In this document: one piece after another, positions 35,103 to 47,260 of the stretch
Numbering within the stretch: the first letter of the stretch is position 1
Layout of the letters: every line of letters starts with the position of its first letter
NCBI GenBank assembly: GCA_034766995.1
Contig: CM068315.1
Coordinates: 23,130,062 to 23,194,061, forward strand
DNA: 64,000 bases
From: Acanthacorydalis orientalis
Taxonomy: Eukaryota; Arthropoda; Insecta; Megaloptera; Corydalidae
Direction: 5' to 3'
Made by a program: the position numbers and the translations under genes
Notes under the pieces: generated by a model
What the model saw: only the letters and a program-made list of their open reading frames with translations
The model's database searches: none
What the model was told of the DNA's origin: nothing

Positions 35103-35744
35103 ACGGATCTATATGAAAACTATTGACGCTTAAGCTTCAGGACCCCATTTTGCAAAGGGCCTCACAATGAACGAAATTTGAAAAAAAGAGTGGTACAAAT
35201 ATTTTTTTGGAACCAATGTTGAGCTACACGTTCACCAACTGACTCTTCGCCAAAAACAAATTTGTTATTTCGAGTAGTTTCTGTTGCTTGACGTCCCAAT
35301 TTAAACTCATATAACAAAATCGCGCGAATTTACTTTTTTTCCATGACTAATTTAAGAGGTTATATCTGACAGTACTAAAGAATGAAAACAATAGATATAA
35401 TCCGAAATCAGTAGTGCTAATTTAATTGTTTACAATGATGTATCACATGACTATACAAAAGTTAACTGTAACTAGAAAAATCGGCGCCAAAATTTAAAAT
35501 AGTAAAAACCCGATTTATTTTGCACCGACCGAATAATATAATTCTGAAAATGTGAGTTAATATTATACATATCTAAAAAAATAGAATAAGCATCATTTGC
35601 AGCGCATGGTTTCTGTATCATCTCTCGCTTTCGTTAATTCTGTAATGTTTGTAAGCACAAGAAAAAAAATATGCATATATATATTCACGAAGGCTCCAAA
35701 ATGATAAAGCTTCAGAGACTCCTGATGTACAAATCCGTCTCTGT
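35100..35744. mobile_element. Inverted-repeat-bounded composite, possibly hAT-type
   Basis: The left end GGGACGGATCTATATG and the reverse complement of the right end, AGAGACGGATTTGTACA, are imperfect inverted repeats. The next 40 bp are also loosely inverted (CTTCAGGACCCCATTTTGCA versus the right-arm CCAAAATGATAAAGCTTCAG). The ends lie between (TA)n tracts on both sides. The interior is partly a mariner fragment (35205-35533, listed separately). Superfamily is a guess from the GGACGGATC-type end. Confidence 0.4.
35205..35533 (-). pseudogene. 5' part of a cecropia-like mariner, minus strand
   Basis: Reading the minus strand from 35533, TTCGGTCGGTGCAAAATAAA corresponds to the 5' TIR TTAGGTTGGTACAAAAATAA of the full element at 55583. 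The next 310 bp align with 55583-55890, including ATTCGCGCGATTTTG, TTTAAATTGGGACGT and TTTTTGGCGAAGAGTCA. The homology stops at about 35205, so this is a truncated copy with only the leader and the first HTH codons. Confidence 0.75.
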
Positions 35745-35795
35745 ATATGTTATGTATATGTATATGTATATATATATACATACATATATATATAC

Positions 35796-35839
<44 letters not shown>

Positions 35840-35840
35840 T
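35745..35840. repeat. TA-rich tract with (TATATG) units
   Basis: TGTATATGTATATGTATATA then TACATACATATATA-type sequence and (TA)n. Confidence 0.9.
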
Positions 35841-38800
35841 GCATACGTATCTATTTAATGATTGTATTGTTCATTCATCTAGAGAACATTCAGTAACACA
35901 ATGAAATATAAATAAACATGAAATATAAATATACAGATCATTAGTTGATAAAAAAATGTAATAAAAATGTAAATAAAACAGTAGTAATTAGTGTTTGCGC
36001 TGCCGATTTTTCTTTTATTGAAAACAACAATATGTCGACTCGTTCGGATCTCGATTCAACAACAGATACCAATTAACTTCGACGCGGAATAATTTTCAAT
36101 AAAAAAAACATTGAATGTCATAAAAAAAATTGTGAAGAGAAGAGCGCACACGCTTACTAATTAGAAAAGAATCGGTCGAAGACGTGTTTACATGAAAATC
36201 GAGATGCTAGAATAAATAACAGAAAAAAAAACTGTGTGTATATATATTGCTTTAACTCACTTGTTGTTTGTCGAGCCCGCGGGTCGAAGTAGTGACGTGC
36301 AAGGTGCAGATCTCACAGAGACGTCAGCGTATCGTCTGCGACGTCTCAATTGAATAAACGACGCAAGAAAGCATCAGTCATTCGACGGAACACTCACTGG
36401 TAAAATATTTCTTACTGAAATCTACACACGCACGCAGGAGATACACAATTTTTTTTCTATTTATTTTTTAATTATACATTCGAACGTTCCGTGTAATTTA
36501 CAGACGATCGAAACTAAACCACTATCGAATTTTTGTTTGTAATACCGATGGACACTGACTGAATCGTTCCGTTTAGTTTTCTAATTGAAAATATCTTATT
36601 TCATTGTTCGCACGTTCGCATTTCAAACTGGTGTTTAAAAATGAACATGATTTTTTACGATTCACCCGACACAAAAGAATTTATATATAATTAATTTCTT
36701 AATGTCTTTTTAATATATTAAAATAATATATTAATTAATAAGATTGGAGAACGGGTATTCATTAAATTTAACATGCGAGTTTACATCAAAATTCATATTT
36801 CTAATATTACCATATTTGACAGTCATAATGTTCATTCGGTTATATTTTTAATTTAGTTTGTTTAATTTTTTTCTTTTCACAAACTATTCTGTGAATTAAT
36901 AAGAAAGACAAACAAGTGTATTGAAACTATTTAGAAAATTATCATAAATGAAACAACAATATGCGATATTACATTAATTAATTTAATTTATTCAACGAAC
37001 TATAAACAAGTTTCAGTTTAGATCAGACTCTTCAAACTTTTTCCAGTGTAAATCACAATTGTTCAAGAAGATAAAAGTATAATTTTTTTTAAACAAAAGT
37101 TACTTTCAATTTGGATCAATTTTCGGTCACATATTAACTATAAAAAGAAACTGTAAGTACTTACATTCGTGTGGTACTCGTGAAAAAAATAGTTGAGACT
37201 AATTAACCATCGCATGTTAAAAAATATTAATCGTAATTATAACATGCACTTCACATTAGTTTCTGGCTTTATATTTGAATGCGTTGTTTTCAACACTATT
37301 TGAAAGAACAGAAAAGAAATGAAAAGGAAACCGAATTGAAACAATTGACCGATTTAAATCAACCTATCAACTCACTCTATTAATCTGACGATTGATCTGA
37401 TGATAAATCCGTAACATAATTCACACTTCCGTAAATTCTGTTACCATTGTCTCCACGAATAGAAATATTCTACAAGATTTGAGGGGAAAAAACGATAGGA
37501 TAAACAGAATGCGGTTATAAATTTGTCGACAGTCGACTCTGTTACCAACAGCTGAGCCGAAGTGTTTTATAATTTCCAGTCCGTATTTAGGTTACACAAG
37601 TTGTTTACTTTTGAATAGGTACACTGGTATACAATTTGGCAGTCGGTCGTTTCAGTCGAATGCCAGTACACGTTTGTGATTGTTATATAATTTCATATAA
37701 AAGAACTGAGTTGACAATAATCGGAACGTATGCGAGAGAGACTTCTTACACAAATATTAAATTATTTTAGAACGTGCGACGAAATTATAACACAGTAGAT
37801 TTTATTTTTAAGACACTTTTTTATAGAGGAACAATGTTTTATTAAAATTGATAGCGATGGCACTTTATTAAGAGCACTTTGTGAATTTTTTTTTTTTAAA
37901 TCATGTCACGTTATACCGACTGAACTCATTGAAAATATCTTTCTGATTTTTATAATACTCGTCAAAAACTCAGATCATTTTTAATATCAAACCTCGAACA
38001 GTTTACAAAGTAATATATTAAATATATTTAACTTTTAGTTACAGATTTCATTTCGACTTACTAATTTTTTTCCGAGTACAATTATTAATTGTTTCAATTA
38101 CCAGTTGATGTGGAAAATATTTTCCATTGAAATTAATGATAGAAATACAAAAATTATTTGCTTCAAAATCAATTAAATCTCTCATTAATAAACACTTTAA
38201 AAAATATTCACGATTTTCAATCATTTAACTGTTAATAATATAAAAAAAAGTACTTTACAAATATTGGTTCTGAATTTTAAACAATTCAATCTTACGACTT
38301 GAATAATTACATTAGACTTAGTTAATTAAGTTGATATACTTTTTGATACACAAATACAATAAAAAAAACCTATCATATTTTGTTCCATGGCATTTGTACT
38401 CGTGATTTTTTTCTTGAAATATACGGTCAGTTTTTTTATGTATAGTATTTTAAAGTTTAAACATGGATTACAGCGATTAACACTTAAATGGTTTAAAAAA
38501 TATTACAAAATAAAATATATTTATTATCTGGTAAAACACAACACTGTTTGTATAATTATTTTGTAAATTCACTGAATCACTTCGAATTAGTTCTGTTATT
38601 AAAATTTTAAACGATTGAAACAGATTAGAATGCTGTTAGAGTGGTTGTTTCGATTTTTAATTTTAAAAAGAGCAAAAAGAAAATTGTCTCAGATAATGCG
38701 ATGGAAACAAGATGTGTGCTTTTTATCGATATACAGTGTGTTGTAAAAAATGTTATTTTCTTGAAAAAAAAATAACTAGCCAGTGAATGTTGTTCGAATG

Positions 38801-39000
38801 TTTAACAACTTTCCACACGAGTCTTCTTCGAGATTAATTGCGTGCAATGTTTGTGATTTGTACAATCGATACAAATGTGTATCTCAGTAACGAAACAGTT
38901 AAAAGATTACCGACTTTTCGTTAGAGAAAAAAGTCATGATGAAGTGATTATGAAAACTCTCGATAAACGTAGAGTTGACAGAGACTGTCAGTAGCGTTCA
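35841..39000. other. Repeat-poor interval with GC-rich island
   Basis: About 3 kb with no transposon relic I can recognise and no (TA)n tract, unlike the rest of the window. An island at about 36265-36400 is GC-enriched and carries AGTGACGTGC and AGACGTCAGCG (CRE-like) with repeated ACGTC words, followed by a weak donor-like GGTAAAAT at about 36400. No open frame of note. Could be regulatory sequence of a host gene. Confidence 0.35.
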
Positions 39001-39059
39001 CTTCTCGTATTGTCGAACGATGACAAGAGACAAAATATTCAACGAAACATAAATATATG

Positions 39060-39437
39060 TAGATTATCACCACCGTGAACGGCGTACCGGACAGTGTACG
39101 GACACCATTCTCGCACCGGATCAGATGTTATCCGAAAGTTGGACCGCGAAAGAGGTGCGTTGATCGAGACGAGGCCGCATCGATGAGCTTTGAAACAACT
39201 TTCACACCGAATGTCGAGCGCGTTTGTTTCTTCTGCACGATGGTGGCAGCGATTTGGTGGTTGGTTCGTTTGTTGGTGGTACGTTCTGAAGGCGAGACCG
39301 TGCGACCGCAGACTGAGTAGGACGCGTCAGTCGTGTATGAGGTCCGCACACGCCACAAAACATAACGCCGCCCCACCAGCAAATCAAACGACGGAGCGGC
39401 GGCGGCTGCAATAATCTTTTGCATTCTCCCGCCATAG
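39060..39437 (+). promoter_or_regulatory. Candidate promoter / non-coding first exon
   Basis: The most GC-rich sustained stretch of the window. It ends in CCGCCATAG with a consensus 5' splice site GTGAGT at 39438-39443. Overlapping open frames on both strands (for example 39183-39320 plus, starting MSFETTFTPN) have no recognised domain, as expected for a GC-rich leader with few stop codons. I read it as a transcribed 5' UTR exon on the plus strand whose gene lies beyond or far inside the window. A coding first exon cannot be excluded. Confidence 0.35.
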
Positions 39438-39683
39438 GTGAGTATCCTGACCGATTGGGTGGGTTATTAAACGTTCGAGACGCATCCACGTTGTCACGAA
39501 CTGTCGACGAAAAAAAACCGTAATTAATGTAACAATAGTGGTCGATGTGTGAATGGGAGAATGGTAGTGGTACGGTGTCTTCTCCGACGACTGATGCCAC
39601 AAAATACAAGGAACGCTTGACGTTCTCTCGTTTATTCAAACGTGCATTAACTCTGTATGTGTGTACACATACATGCACATACA

Positions 39684-39684
39684 T

Positions 39685-39755
<71 letters not shown>
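39684..39755. repeat. (TA)n microsatellite
   Basis: About 33 TA dinucleotides, preceded by GTGTACACATACATGCACAT. Confidence 0.95.
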
Positions 39756-39756
<1 letters not shown>

Positions 39757-39854
39757 ATAGTAGTCACAAAAACTAAAAGCTTGCAAAAATAATCTACTGC
39801 CATGTTTATATAGGACATATTAATACACACACAGGCACATACATATATGAATAT

Positions 39855-39856
<2 letters not shown>

Positions 39857-39926
<70 letters not shown>

Positions 39927-39931
39927 GTATA
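39857..39931. repeat. (TA)n microsatellite
   Basis: About 30 AT dinucleotides with CAT and GTATAT interruptions near the right end. Confidence 0.95.
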
Positions 39932-40046
39932 TAAACGATTATATTGCTACATATGCGATAATAATTATATAAACATAATGAGTTTCAAAAAATATGTTTG
40001 TTTCATTTGATCACATGTACAGACTTATAATTGAGAAGTAGACGAG

Positions 40047-40100
40047 AGCAGCGAGCCCGGGGGTTAGTGAACGCAACGAACAGGAGGCGAAACCCCGTAG
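40047..40100. repeat. GC-rich motif G, copy 2 (inverted)
   Basis: In reverse complement reads GGGGTTTCGCCTCCTGTTCG then TTGCGTTCACTAACCCCC. This matches motif G at 27248 (GGGACTTCGTCCCCTGTTC, ACTGCGCTCGATCACCCC) at most positions. Confidence 0.4.
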
Positions 40101-41070
40101 TATATAGATATAAAACAATATCGCAAATGTTTACTCTAAATCGGCGAAAGTCAAAAATGGTTTCACACAACGTCCATTTAATGAAAATGTTCTCAAACAT
40201 ATCACAAGTTCAATTTCAGTTAACTATTTTTAAAACCTATTAATATTCAATCGACAAATTCATTTTCCTCTTCCGCAACATAAATAAATAATATTTTCAA
40301 CAAAATATTTTATAAATAAACATAATCGTTCAAAGTACTCAAAATGAAACTAAAATTTGTCGTACGAAATTCAATGTCAGGAAGGTTGTATATTTTTTTA
40401 CACGGTATCAGTGATTATATTTATATCGTCTTTCGTATTTTTCAGAGATAATATAAAAAGAATTTAGAAACAATTTTGCAAAATGTGACATCTTACAAGA
40501 AAGATATGAAGAAATGTAGATATATAAGTGTGTATCCTGTATTTATTTTTCAATTTTATAAATAGTGTATAATTAATATCAATCGGATGATATAAAATGA
40601 AAGAAGCTGGAGAAAGTATTCATTCATTTGAAGGGATTAAGAATATCACGAGGATTTTACAAAATTCTACTACATATTTATACGAAATTTCTTTGAAGAG
40701 TTTCCCACTATACACTCCAAAAACATTACTGAATGTAATTAAAAAAAAGATGTACCGTAACATTTACATAAAAAACCATCATACATTTTCACAAATAAAT
40801 TATTTTGTCACCCCAAAAGGCATAAAAATATTTAATAAATTATAACTGATTATTTTTATTCTTCTTTATGTACATTTCGATGGAAATACCACTATTTTCA
40901 CATCTTAAAGTATTAAAAAACCTGTACTTTTGGAAAAATCATTGTTCAGTGCCATGCCGCTCTGAAAATGATAATCATCAACGAAATGTACACAAAAAAG
41001 AATTAAAAATGATCAATCATATGACATTTTTGACCATATTTTTTTCATTTTCTGTGTTTTTGTCACTTGT
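40101..41070. other. Spacer, no identified gene
   Basis: Open frames 40597-40845 (82 codons) and the first half of 40868-41194 show no family resemblance. Confidence 0.4.
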
Positions 41071-41074
41071 CAAG

Positions 41075-42106
41075 AACCATCGAGTGAATATTAAATTTTG
41101 CTCTAAATTGACGACAACTGTAACAGAAACTTTTGAAATATTTAAAATTGTATACGGTGGTAACACATTAGGTCGTATTAGTGCGTTTCGTTGATTTCAA
41201 TGTTTCAAAGATGGTCGTGAGGATGTTCAAAATGACGCTAGAATCGGGCGATACTCGATCTCTAGAAATGTAGATTCGATAGCAAAAATTGTGACAAAAA
41301 ATCGCCGAATGATGGCAGACGAGTTGAACATCAATAAGGAGATGATTCGACAAAATTAATATGAAGACTTGGGAATGAGGAAGATCTAAAGTTCATCCAG
41401 TACAGTTCTACTGATGAGCAAAAACAGAGAAGAGTTGCATCTTGAGCAGAATTCGTTCAAACTTGTCGCAGCAATGCACATTTTCTTAACTGCATTACCA
41501 TTGGTGATGAGTTATGGTTATTTCAGTACAATCCTGAGACGAAACGGCAGAACATGCAGTGGAATAAGAAGTCATCACCAAAACCTAAAAAGTTTCGATT
41601 GCACAAATCCGGAATCAAAACCATGCTGATTAACTTTTTCGATGAAACAGGCAGTGATCTATAAAAAAAAAATATGCCTGAAGGACAAACAGATAATAGT
41701 GCATTCCATGCTGCAGTGATGAAGAGATTATTGCAACGCATTTCTCGAGTGCGACCAAAATTTCGAAACAAGGGTAGTTAACTCTTGTTACATGACAATG
41801 CACCTATCCATTCTACAATGATCGTGAAGTCATTTCTCATAAAACACGGTGTTACTGAGATCAATCACCAACCGTATTATTCTTGACTTGCCACCAACAG
41901 ACTCTTATCTCTTTCCTAAAGTGAAAACTGTTTTCAAACGAAAACAATTTCTGGGCATAGAAAATATTGAGAAAAATGTAACCGAATTGAAAGTACCGTT
42001 GCAATAAGTATTGAAATAAATGGAGATCACTTAAATATCAAACATTTTTCGTGTAATTTAAATTGTTTTCACTGTGCTAATCTGGGAATTAAATTCCCAA
42101 ACCTCG
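41075..42106 (+). pseudogene. Mariner family A transposase pseudogene
   Basis: HTH region HRVNIKFCSKLTTTVTETF, IVYGGNTLGR, FQCFKDGREDVQNDARIG, NRRMMADELNINKEMIRQN and DLGMRK (41079-41390). Then ITIGDELWLFQYNPET (first Asp, about 41505), a readable run of KKSSPKPKKFRLHKSGIKTM and LINFFDETGSD, NSAFHAAVMKRLLQRISRVRP, LLLHDNAPIHS (second Asp, about 41795), and LPPTDSYLFPKVKTVF (third Asp, about 41910, after a frameshift). At least four frameshifts or stops. The right TIR is at about 42070-42106 (reverse complement CGAGGTTTGGGAATTTAATT) with TA at 42107. The left TIR is not recognised. All three Asp codons persist. Same family as 48482-49348. Confidence 0.85.
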
Positions 42107-42242
42107 TATGTTTAATAAACACATTCATACTTTCTTACACATCTATCTTGTAAAATAATTTTTTAACATTTTACAAATTATACTGAAAAAATAAGAAATT
42201 TCGATTCCAAAAATTGAGAATCTTTTTCAATTCGCACGGTGT
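42107..42242 (+). repeat. Flank shared with the second family A copy
   Basis: The roughly 135 bp after the mariner right end (TTTAATAAACACATTCATAC, TCTTACACATCTA, GATTCCAAAAATTGAGAATC, TTCGCACG) aligns with 49351-49490 after the other copy. It lies outside the TIR and TA, so it is not part of the mariner itself. Confidence 0.65.
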
Positions 42243-43272
42243 ATTGAATTGAATCGGTCATTTCAAAAACTACATGTCATGTTTTTTTTCAAAATTGTTT
42301 TTTTTTGTCGAAATTAGATCCTTGAGGTTAGTTTCATTTTCAGCATAAAAATTATATTAGCCATGCTATTTGTAGCTGTCGAACCTGGTCATTCGTCTTT
42401 GCCAAATGACCGTGATTTTGAAGTTATTAAAAAACTGTACGAAAACATAATCGTATATACATACCAAAGAATACGTTAATGCGGTTACTCAATCCAGAAT
42501 AAAATTTTTAGTAGAAGAAGTACCAAATGAGAATATTTTTGAATTTAAAAAATGGTAGCTTCCATTTTAGAAAAAAAAATATCAATTGACTCTCAGAAGA
42601 GTTCCGAAAGACCAGAAAAATCATCTGCTCCTTCAACATACACGAGCTTTAAATACGATGCTAATAAAGCTGGGATAATGGAGATTGAGGAACTCATAGA
42701 TGGTTCTACAAAAAACACATTCCAGCTACTAAAACATACTGTAGCTGCGATGTCACTTCCGTATAGATTGAAAATTTCGATAAAGTATAAAAATATAGAC
42801 GATTTAAAACAAGTGGAAGAAGAGCAACTTGGAGAAGCACATGTCATTTTACAACGAAATATCCAGCTGGCCAACCAAAAAAATGGAAGAAACTGCTGGA
42901 ATTCGATGACAAATTTGATTATGCACCTTAATATTAGATTACAAGCAAGATACATATATTTGTGTGCTATAATTTTAGTAACGAATCATAATAAAAAAAA
43001 TCTTTTTTAAAGAATTTATTATGAATTTAATATTATTCCCTGCAAAAACAACATAAGTCAAAACAAATTACGTTGATTTTTTTATACATTAAAGTTTTAT
43101 AGGATAGTATCTATTAAGAAACTACGAAATTAAAGGTCTAAAAACATATTAACAACAAAAATCTTTAAAAATTTTTATTATTTTTGTGTTCTCAGTTTTT
43201 ATTAAATCTTGTAAAATTTAAATTCTGTGACTTATGCAGTTTTTGAAATGACTGATTCAATTGTATTTCTTT
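42243..43272 (+). mobile_element. Unidentified inverted-repeat element with an open frame
   Basis: The left arm AATTGAATCGGTCATTTCA and the reverse complement of the right arm, AATTGAATCAGTCATTTCA, continue into AAAACTACAT / AAAACTGCAT: near-perfect arms about 28 bp long and about 1 kb apart. Inside, 42552-43010 is an open frame of 152 codons (MVASILEKKISIDSQK to LVTNHNKKNLF). It is preceded by relic frame MLFVAVEPGHSSLPNDRDFE (42362 on) that is interrupted by stops. The protein is charged, with a lysine-rich, Glu-rich middle (DDLKQVEEEQLGEAHV); I recognise no domain. A putative GTAT on both sides could be the target duplication but is not firm. Confidence 0.5.
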
Positions 43273-43274
43273 TC

Positions 43275-43309
43275 ATTGTGCCAACCCTGGAATTAAATTG
43301 CCAAATTTC

Positions 43310-43311
<2 letters not shown>
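43275..43311 (+). mobile_element. Solo right TIR of mariner family A
   Basis: CATTGTGCCAACCCTGGAATTAAATTGCC-type sequence matches the right ends at 42070-42106 and 49310-49348. It abuts the right arm of the preceding inverted-repeat element on one side and a (TA)n tract on the other. Confidence 0.6.

Positions 43312-43363
<52 letters not shown>
43312..43363. repeat. (TA)n microsatellite
   Basis: Begins exactly where the solo mariner TIR ends. Confidence 0.95.
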
Positions 43364-43366
<3 letters not shown>

Positions 43367-43752
43367 ATAATAACACACTGTTCTTTTAACAAAATACTTA
43401 TCTTCAATAATGATACATAAAGTAACAAGCTTTACCGTCTGAACACTTTCATCCTCAAATTAGAATCGATAAAAATCCAACGATAAGAAGGAAATCTATA
43501 ATAAATAATAATAAAATTGCAAAAGAATTACTTGCATTTTTATTTTATTCGATCTTGTTCTTCATTCACAATGAATAGCCGTCTCTGACAGGAGCACACT
43601 GAACGAAACGTTATATTAGTTTTTAGAAATTGTATAACATAATGATAACTAATAAAACGACGAACTAGTCTCACAGCGACGTTCTACGACCACTAATACT
43701 GTTTCGGAAAAGACAAGGATAAAGGATATCGATACATCATATATGTTATATA

Positions 43753-43757
<5 letters not shown>

Positions 43758-43836
<79 letters not shown>
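43758..43836. repeat. (TA)n microsatellite
   Basis: About 38 AT dinucleotides with one CAT interruption. Confidence 0.95.
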
Positions 43837-43840
<4 letters not shown>

Positions 43841-44135
43841 TGATTCACATAACATATAGAGACAAATAGTTTATTTTGTATTAAATATTATTTTTAAATT
43901 CTCAGTAACCAAAATAGAATTTTAGAAAAATTGGAATAGTTTAGTTTTTTTAAAAAAGAAGAGAAATCTCCAATACTAGTTTATCGATTTAAATCTTTAT
44001 GACCATGTTGCATTGGAATGAATGTAAAAATTATTAGGAAAAATTAACAATGAATGAAGCAGTCACTCTAACAAATCAAAATGCTGATAATATTTTTTTC
44101 AGATTTAAATTATGATTTGAAATAATTTTATAACA

Positions 44136-44137
<2 letters not shown>

Positions 44138-44209
<72 letters not shown>

Positions 44210-44213
44210 GTAT
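44138..44213. repeat. (TA)n(TATG)n microsatellite
   Basis: About 29 TA dinucleotides followed by GTATGTATGTATGTATT. Confidence 0.95.
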
Positions 44214-45054
44214 TTATAATATACGAGGAGGAAAAAGAGTCTATTAGAAATAATGAATTATTTATCAAGATAACCTTATGTGTGAAGGTAAAATTATTAA
44301 GTAGATCGTTTAAATCAATATATAGTGAACTATAATTTCAGGTATGTAAATATTTTTAAATACGTGTTCTAGAACATTGAAACCTATTATTAGAGTAGAT
44401 TTATAGATGCATCATGTGGTGCATTCCATATATCGTACGTTATGACTCAATTTTAATTTTAGTATTTACAGGTTAAATAATTAAATAACTCATTATACAT
44501 TATTTTTATTAACATACATTTCATTATTTTGACCTGATTAAAAACACTGATATTTTGAATATCGTGTCGTTACTGTTCGATAATATGCAAATGTTTATAT
44601 GGAAAGTATTGGAAAGTGAGAGGGTTGGTTCTCGTTTATAGCAACGTGAGATCTCTTCAGTACTGATTTATTTGAAACGAAATCGCATTGAATGTTCCTT
44701 GTGCTTAACAATTGAATCATTTGTAAGAATTAAATCGAATCAATACAATGGTTAGTCTGATGTTAAAAAAGTGTTTGTTTTTTTAAAAAAAAATATTTTT
44801 TGTATGTGGATTTAGATTTACAGGAACTTTAATAAAATATGGTTTTAGTTTAATTAATAAATTAATAACAAGTGTAAATGTAGCATAAGTAACAAAAATT
44901 CAATTAGTACAGAATTATTTTTTTAACAAGAGCATTTGGAAACCAATGATCATTGTTATCGATGTGTTGCAAAACCCCAAATATTTATCAAATATTATTT
45001 TAATGAAATTATCAATATTTGCTATACATTATTTATATGTTTTTAATAGAGATA
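44214..45054. other. AT-rich spacer
   Basis: No gene or element recognised. Confidence 0.4.
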
Positions 45055-45055
45055 A

Positions 45056-45243
45056 GAGGATGAGTCAAATGTAACTCTTAATTATTCTTTTTTCATTGTT
45101 TTTTGCAAGGTGTCATACATTTGTACTATTTTTCGTTGCACTGTGGTTTAACACAAGTCCTCGATCATTTAACTAGTGCTTGCATTCCTCTAGAAAAAAT
45201 CTTTTAGTCTCATTTCGCAGTCACTCATGCACCATTTAATATA
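45056..45243 (-). pseudogene. 3' end of mariner family F, minus strand
   Basis: Starts with a terminal GAGGATGAGTCAAATGTAAC and aligns with the 3' end of the mariner at 50451 (GTGGGTTAATCAAATGAAAT). On the minus strand 45180-45240 corresponds to the C-terminal HEXLRNETKRFFLEE-type relic. It is cut at 45243-45246, where another mariner end begins. Confidence 0.55.
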
Positions 45244-45245
45244 TT

Positions 45246-45520
45246 AGGTTGGTAGAAAAATAATTGCGATTTATGACCTTCAAATTCATATACATTTTTA
45301 TTCTTTTTAATTTTCCTATCTGTTTTAAGTGGTCCAGAACTGTTGGATGACAAACGCTTAACTTTTATGCAAGCTTTCGAATTGTTGTGCGCAGTTTTGA
45401 TTCAACTAACGCCTTCAGATGTTCGTTATGAACTGAAGAAGGACGCCCACGACCTTCTTCATATTCAAGGCTCTCGTTCCCAGCACGAAATTTTAGCAAC
45501 AACCACACTATCGATTATTC
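45246..45520 (-). pseudogene. Cecropia-like mariner deletion derivative, minus strand
   Basis: The left end TTAGGTTGGTAGAAAAATAA, with the following TTGCGATTT, is a cecropia-type TIR after TA at 45244-45245. The minus strand 45510-45320 encodes a nearly readable HTH segment: KFRAGNESLEYEEGRGRPSS, VHNEHLKALVESKLRTTIRK, one stop, then KLSVCHPTVLDHLKQI. The TIR follows directly after DHLKQI, so the whole catalytic domain is deleted. The upstream end is not resolved. Confidence 0.7.
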
Positions 45521-45599
45521 GCCTTGTTATTATCATTCATTTTTCAAATAACTATTTGATATACAATTACAACTGAACGATCAACATTTATCAATCAAT

Positions 45600-46730
45600 A
45601 TCATTCTTTTCGTAAAAAAAAACACAACGACAACGAATGAAATTCACACAATTGTAAACATTTCAATAAACAACAAAACCTAACAAATATTACTACGAAT
45701 TAATTTATATGCCAGATCAAGGGTTAACAATTCGCGGTATGTGATCCACGTCCGGACACTTGATGAATTCATAACGAGCGCTTTGAGGCTAACTAGAATA
45801 ATTTATAAATCAAGTTTTTTCAGCTGCTATTTACATGAAATGCTTTCTCAATTCGCTAGATATTTCTATATTTGATATCTATAGATTTATATATTATTTA
45901 CAGTTCGTTTAAATAATATTTAATGTTAACGAAACGTGAAGAAAAAAGAAAATTTAATACTGGACAGAATGTTTGTTGATAAACTGAATGAGTTCGGAGA
46001 GTCGAACTGAATTTATTCATGGATTGAAACTTTAATATCTTTTGTACACATAATACATTGTTTATGGATATTGTATCTAGACAATGAGAATATATCGTTC
46101 CATGTTTCATGTATTTGAACAGAGTCGATACAAACAAGTATACATGATCTGCATGTTTTTCACTCTAGACGAAGAACAATAAACGTTTAATATTTATCCA
46201 CGAAATGTATAAACTATTCACAACCATTCCACAAACATGAAAAGACAATCGATGTATGTGTGGAATGGCTGTAGTTTGTAGTACGCATAAGAATTTCCAA
46301 ATACAAGAACATGGTCTGTAAATTGCTTTAAAAATACAACGAAGTCGAAAAATTGTCACTTCTATACAATAATCGTTCTATCTATTACAATGAATGAATT
46401 ACAACTCAGATTGATATTTTTTTTCCGATTTAAATTAAAACTGAAACATGCATGTTTGTAAAAAAAACTTTTTTGTTGAAAATCTTTTATGTTTACAAAG
46501 ATATTTTAACATGCCCGAATATACACAAACACACACATACCTTAGAAATCGAAACACTGTCGTTTCATAATTAGAATAATATTTTTATTCAGTTTGATGA
46601 TATTTCACATGTCTGTATTTCGTATAAGTTATCTCTATAAATTTGACTTGAAATTATTTCTGAAATGTTTCTTTAATATTAATAATATAAATCATTTGTA
46701 AAGAGGTTTGATTACAACATTTTTTTATAC
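45600..46730. other. AT-rich spacer
   Basis: No recognised element. Open frames 45898-46137 and 46165-46359 (minus) show no domain. Confidence 0.4.
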
Positions 46731-47187
46731 TTAACCCCATGACATACGAATTAATTGAAATTCCGTATGACCAAAAAATACTATTTATTTTTCAGCTTAA
46801 CATTTGTGTAAGCTTAACAAAGAAAAAATATTTATACATTGCTAAATATTATAATTCAATAATAATAACCAAAATTAATAAAGAATAATTAAATAATAAA
46901 TTAAACAATAATTCAATACTCCTGTAGAGTATGAAGCCTTTCGAAACATTTCGGTAAATGTAGAGATACTTGACATTTTTTACACTGTCAAGTCGTTTTG
47001 GTTTTTATATTATTTTTTGAGCATACGTAACATATCTTTGCAGAATGTTGTTTTTTACCAGTGGAAGGTATATGTTCAAGAAAATGTGCCCTCACTCGAA
47101 TAGTCCATTTGGCTTTTACTATCACTTTCGTACAAATTCAAAACAGACATGTTGCTATATTCATTTCTATGGTATACACTTTAACAC

Positions 47188-47189
<2 letters not shown>

Positions 47190-47259
<70 letters not shown>
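47190..47259. repeat. (TA)n microsatellite, left of nested mariner
   Basis: About 34 AT dinucleotides; continues as a short (TA) run at 48172-48187 on the far side of the mariner, so the mariner split one tract. Confidence 0.95.

Positions 47260-47260
<1 letters not shown>

Noticed and set aside
39202..39786. 194-codon minus-strand open frame
   Set aside because: It combines a (TA)n tract with the GC-rich island, where stops are rare on all frames; no domain seen.
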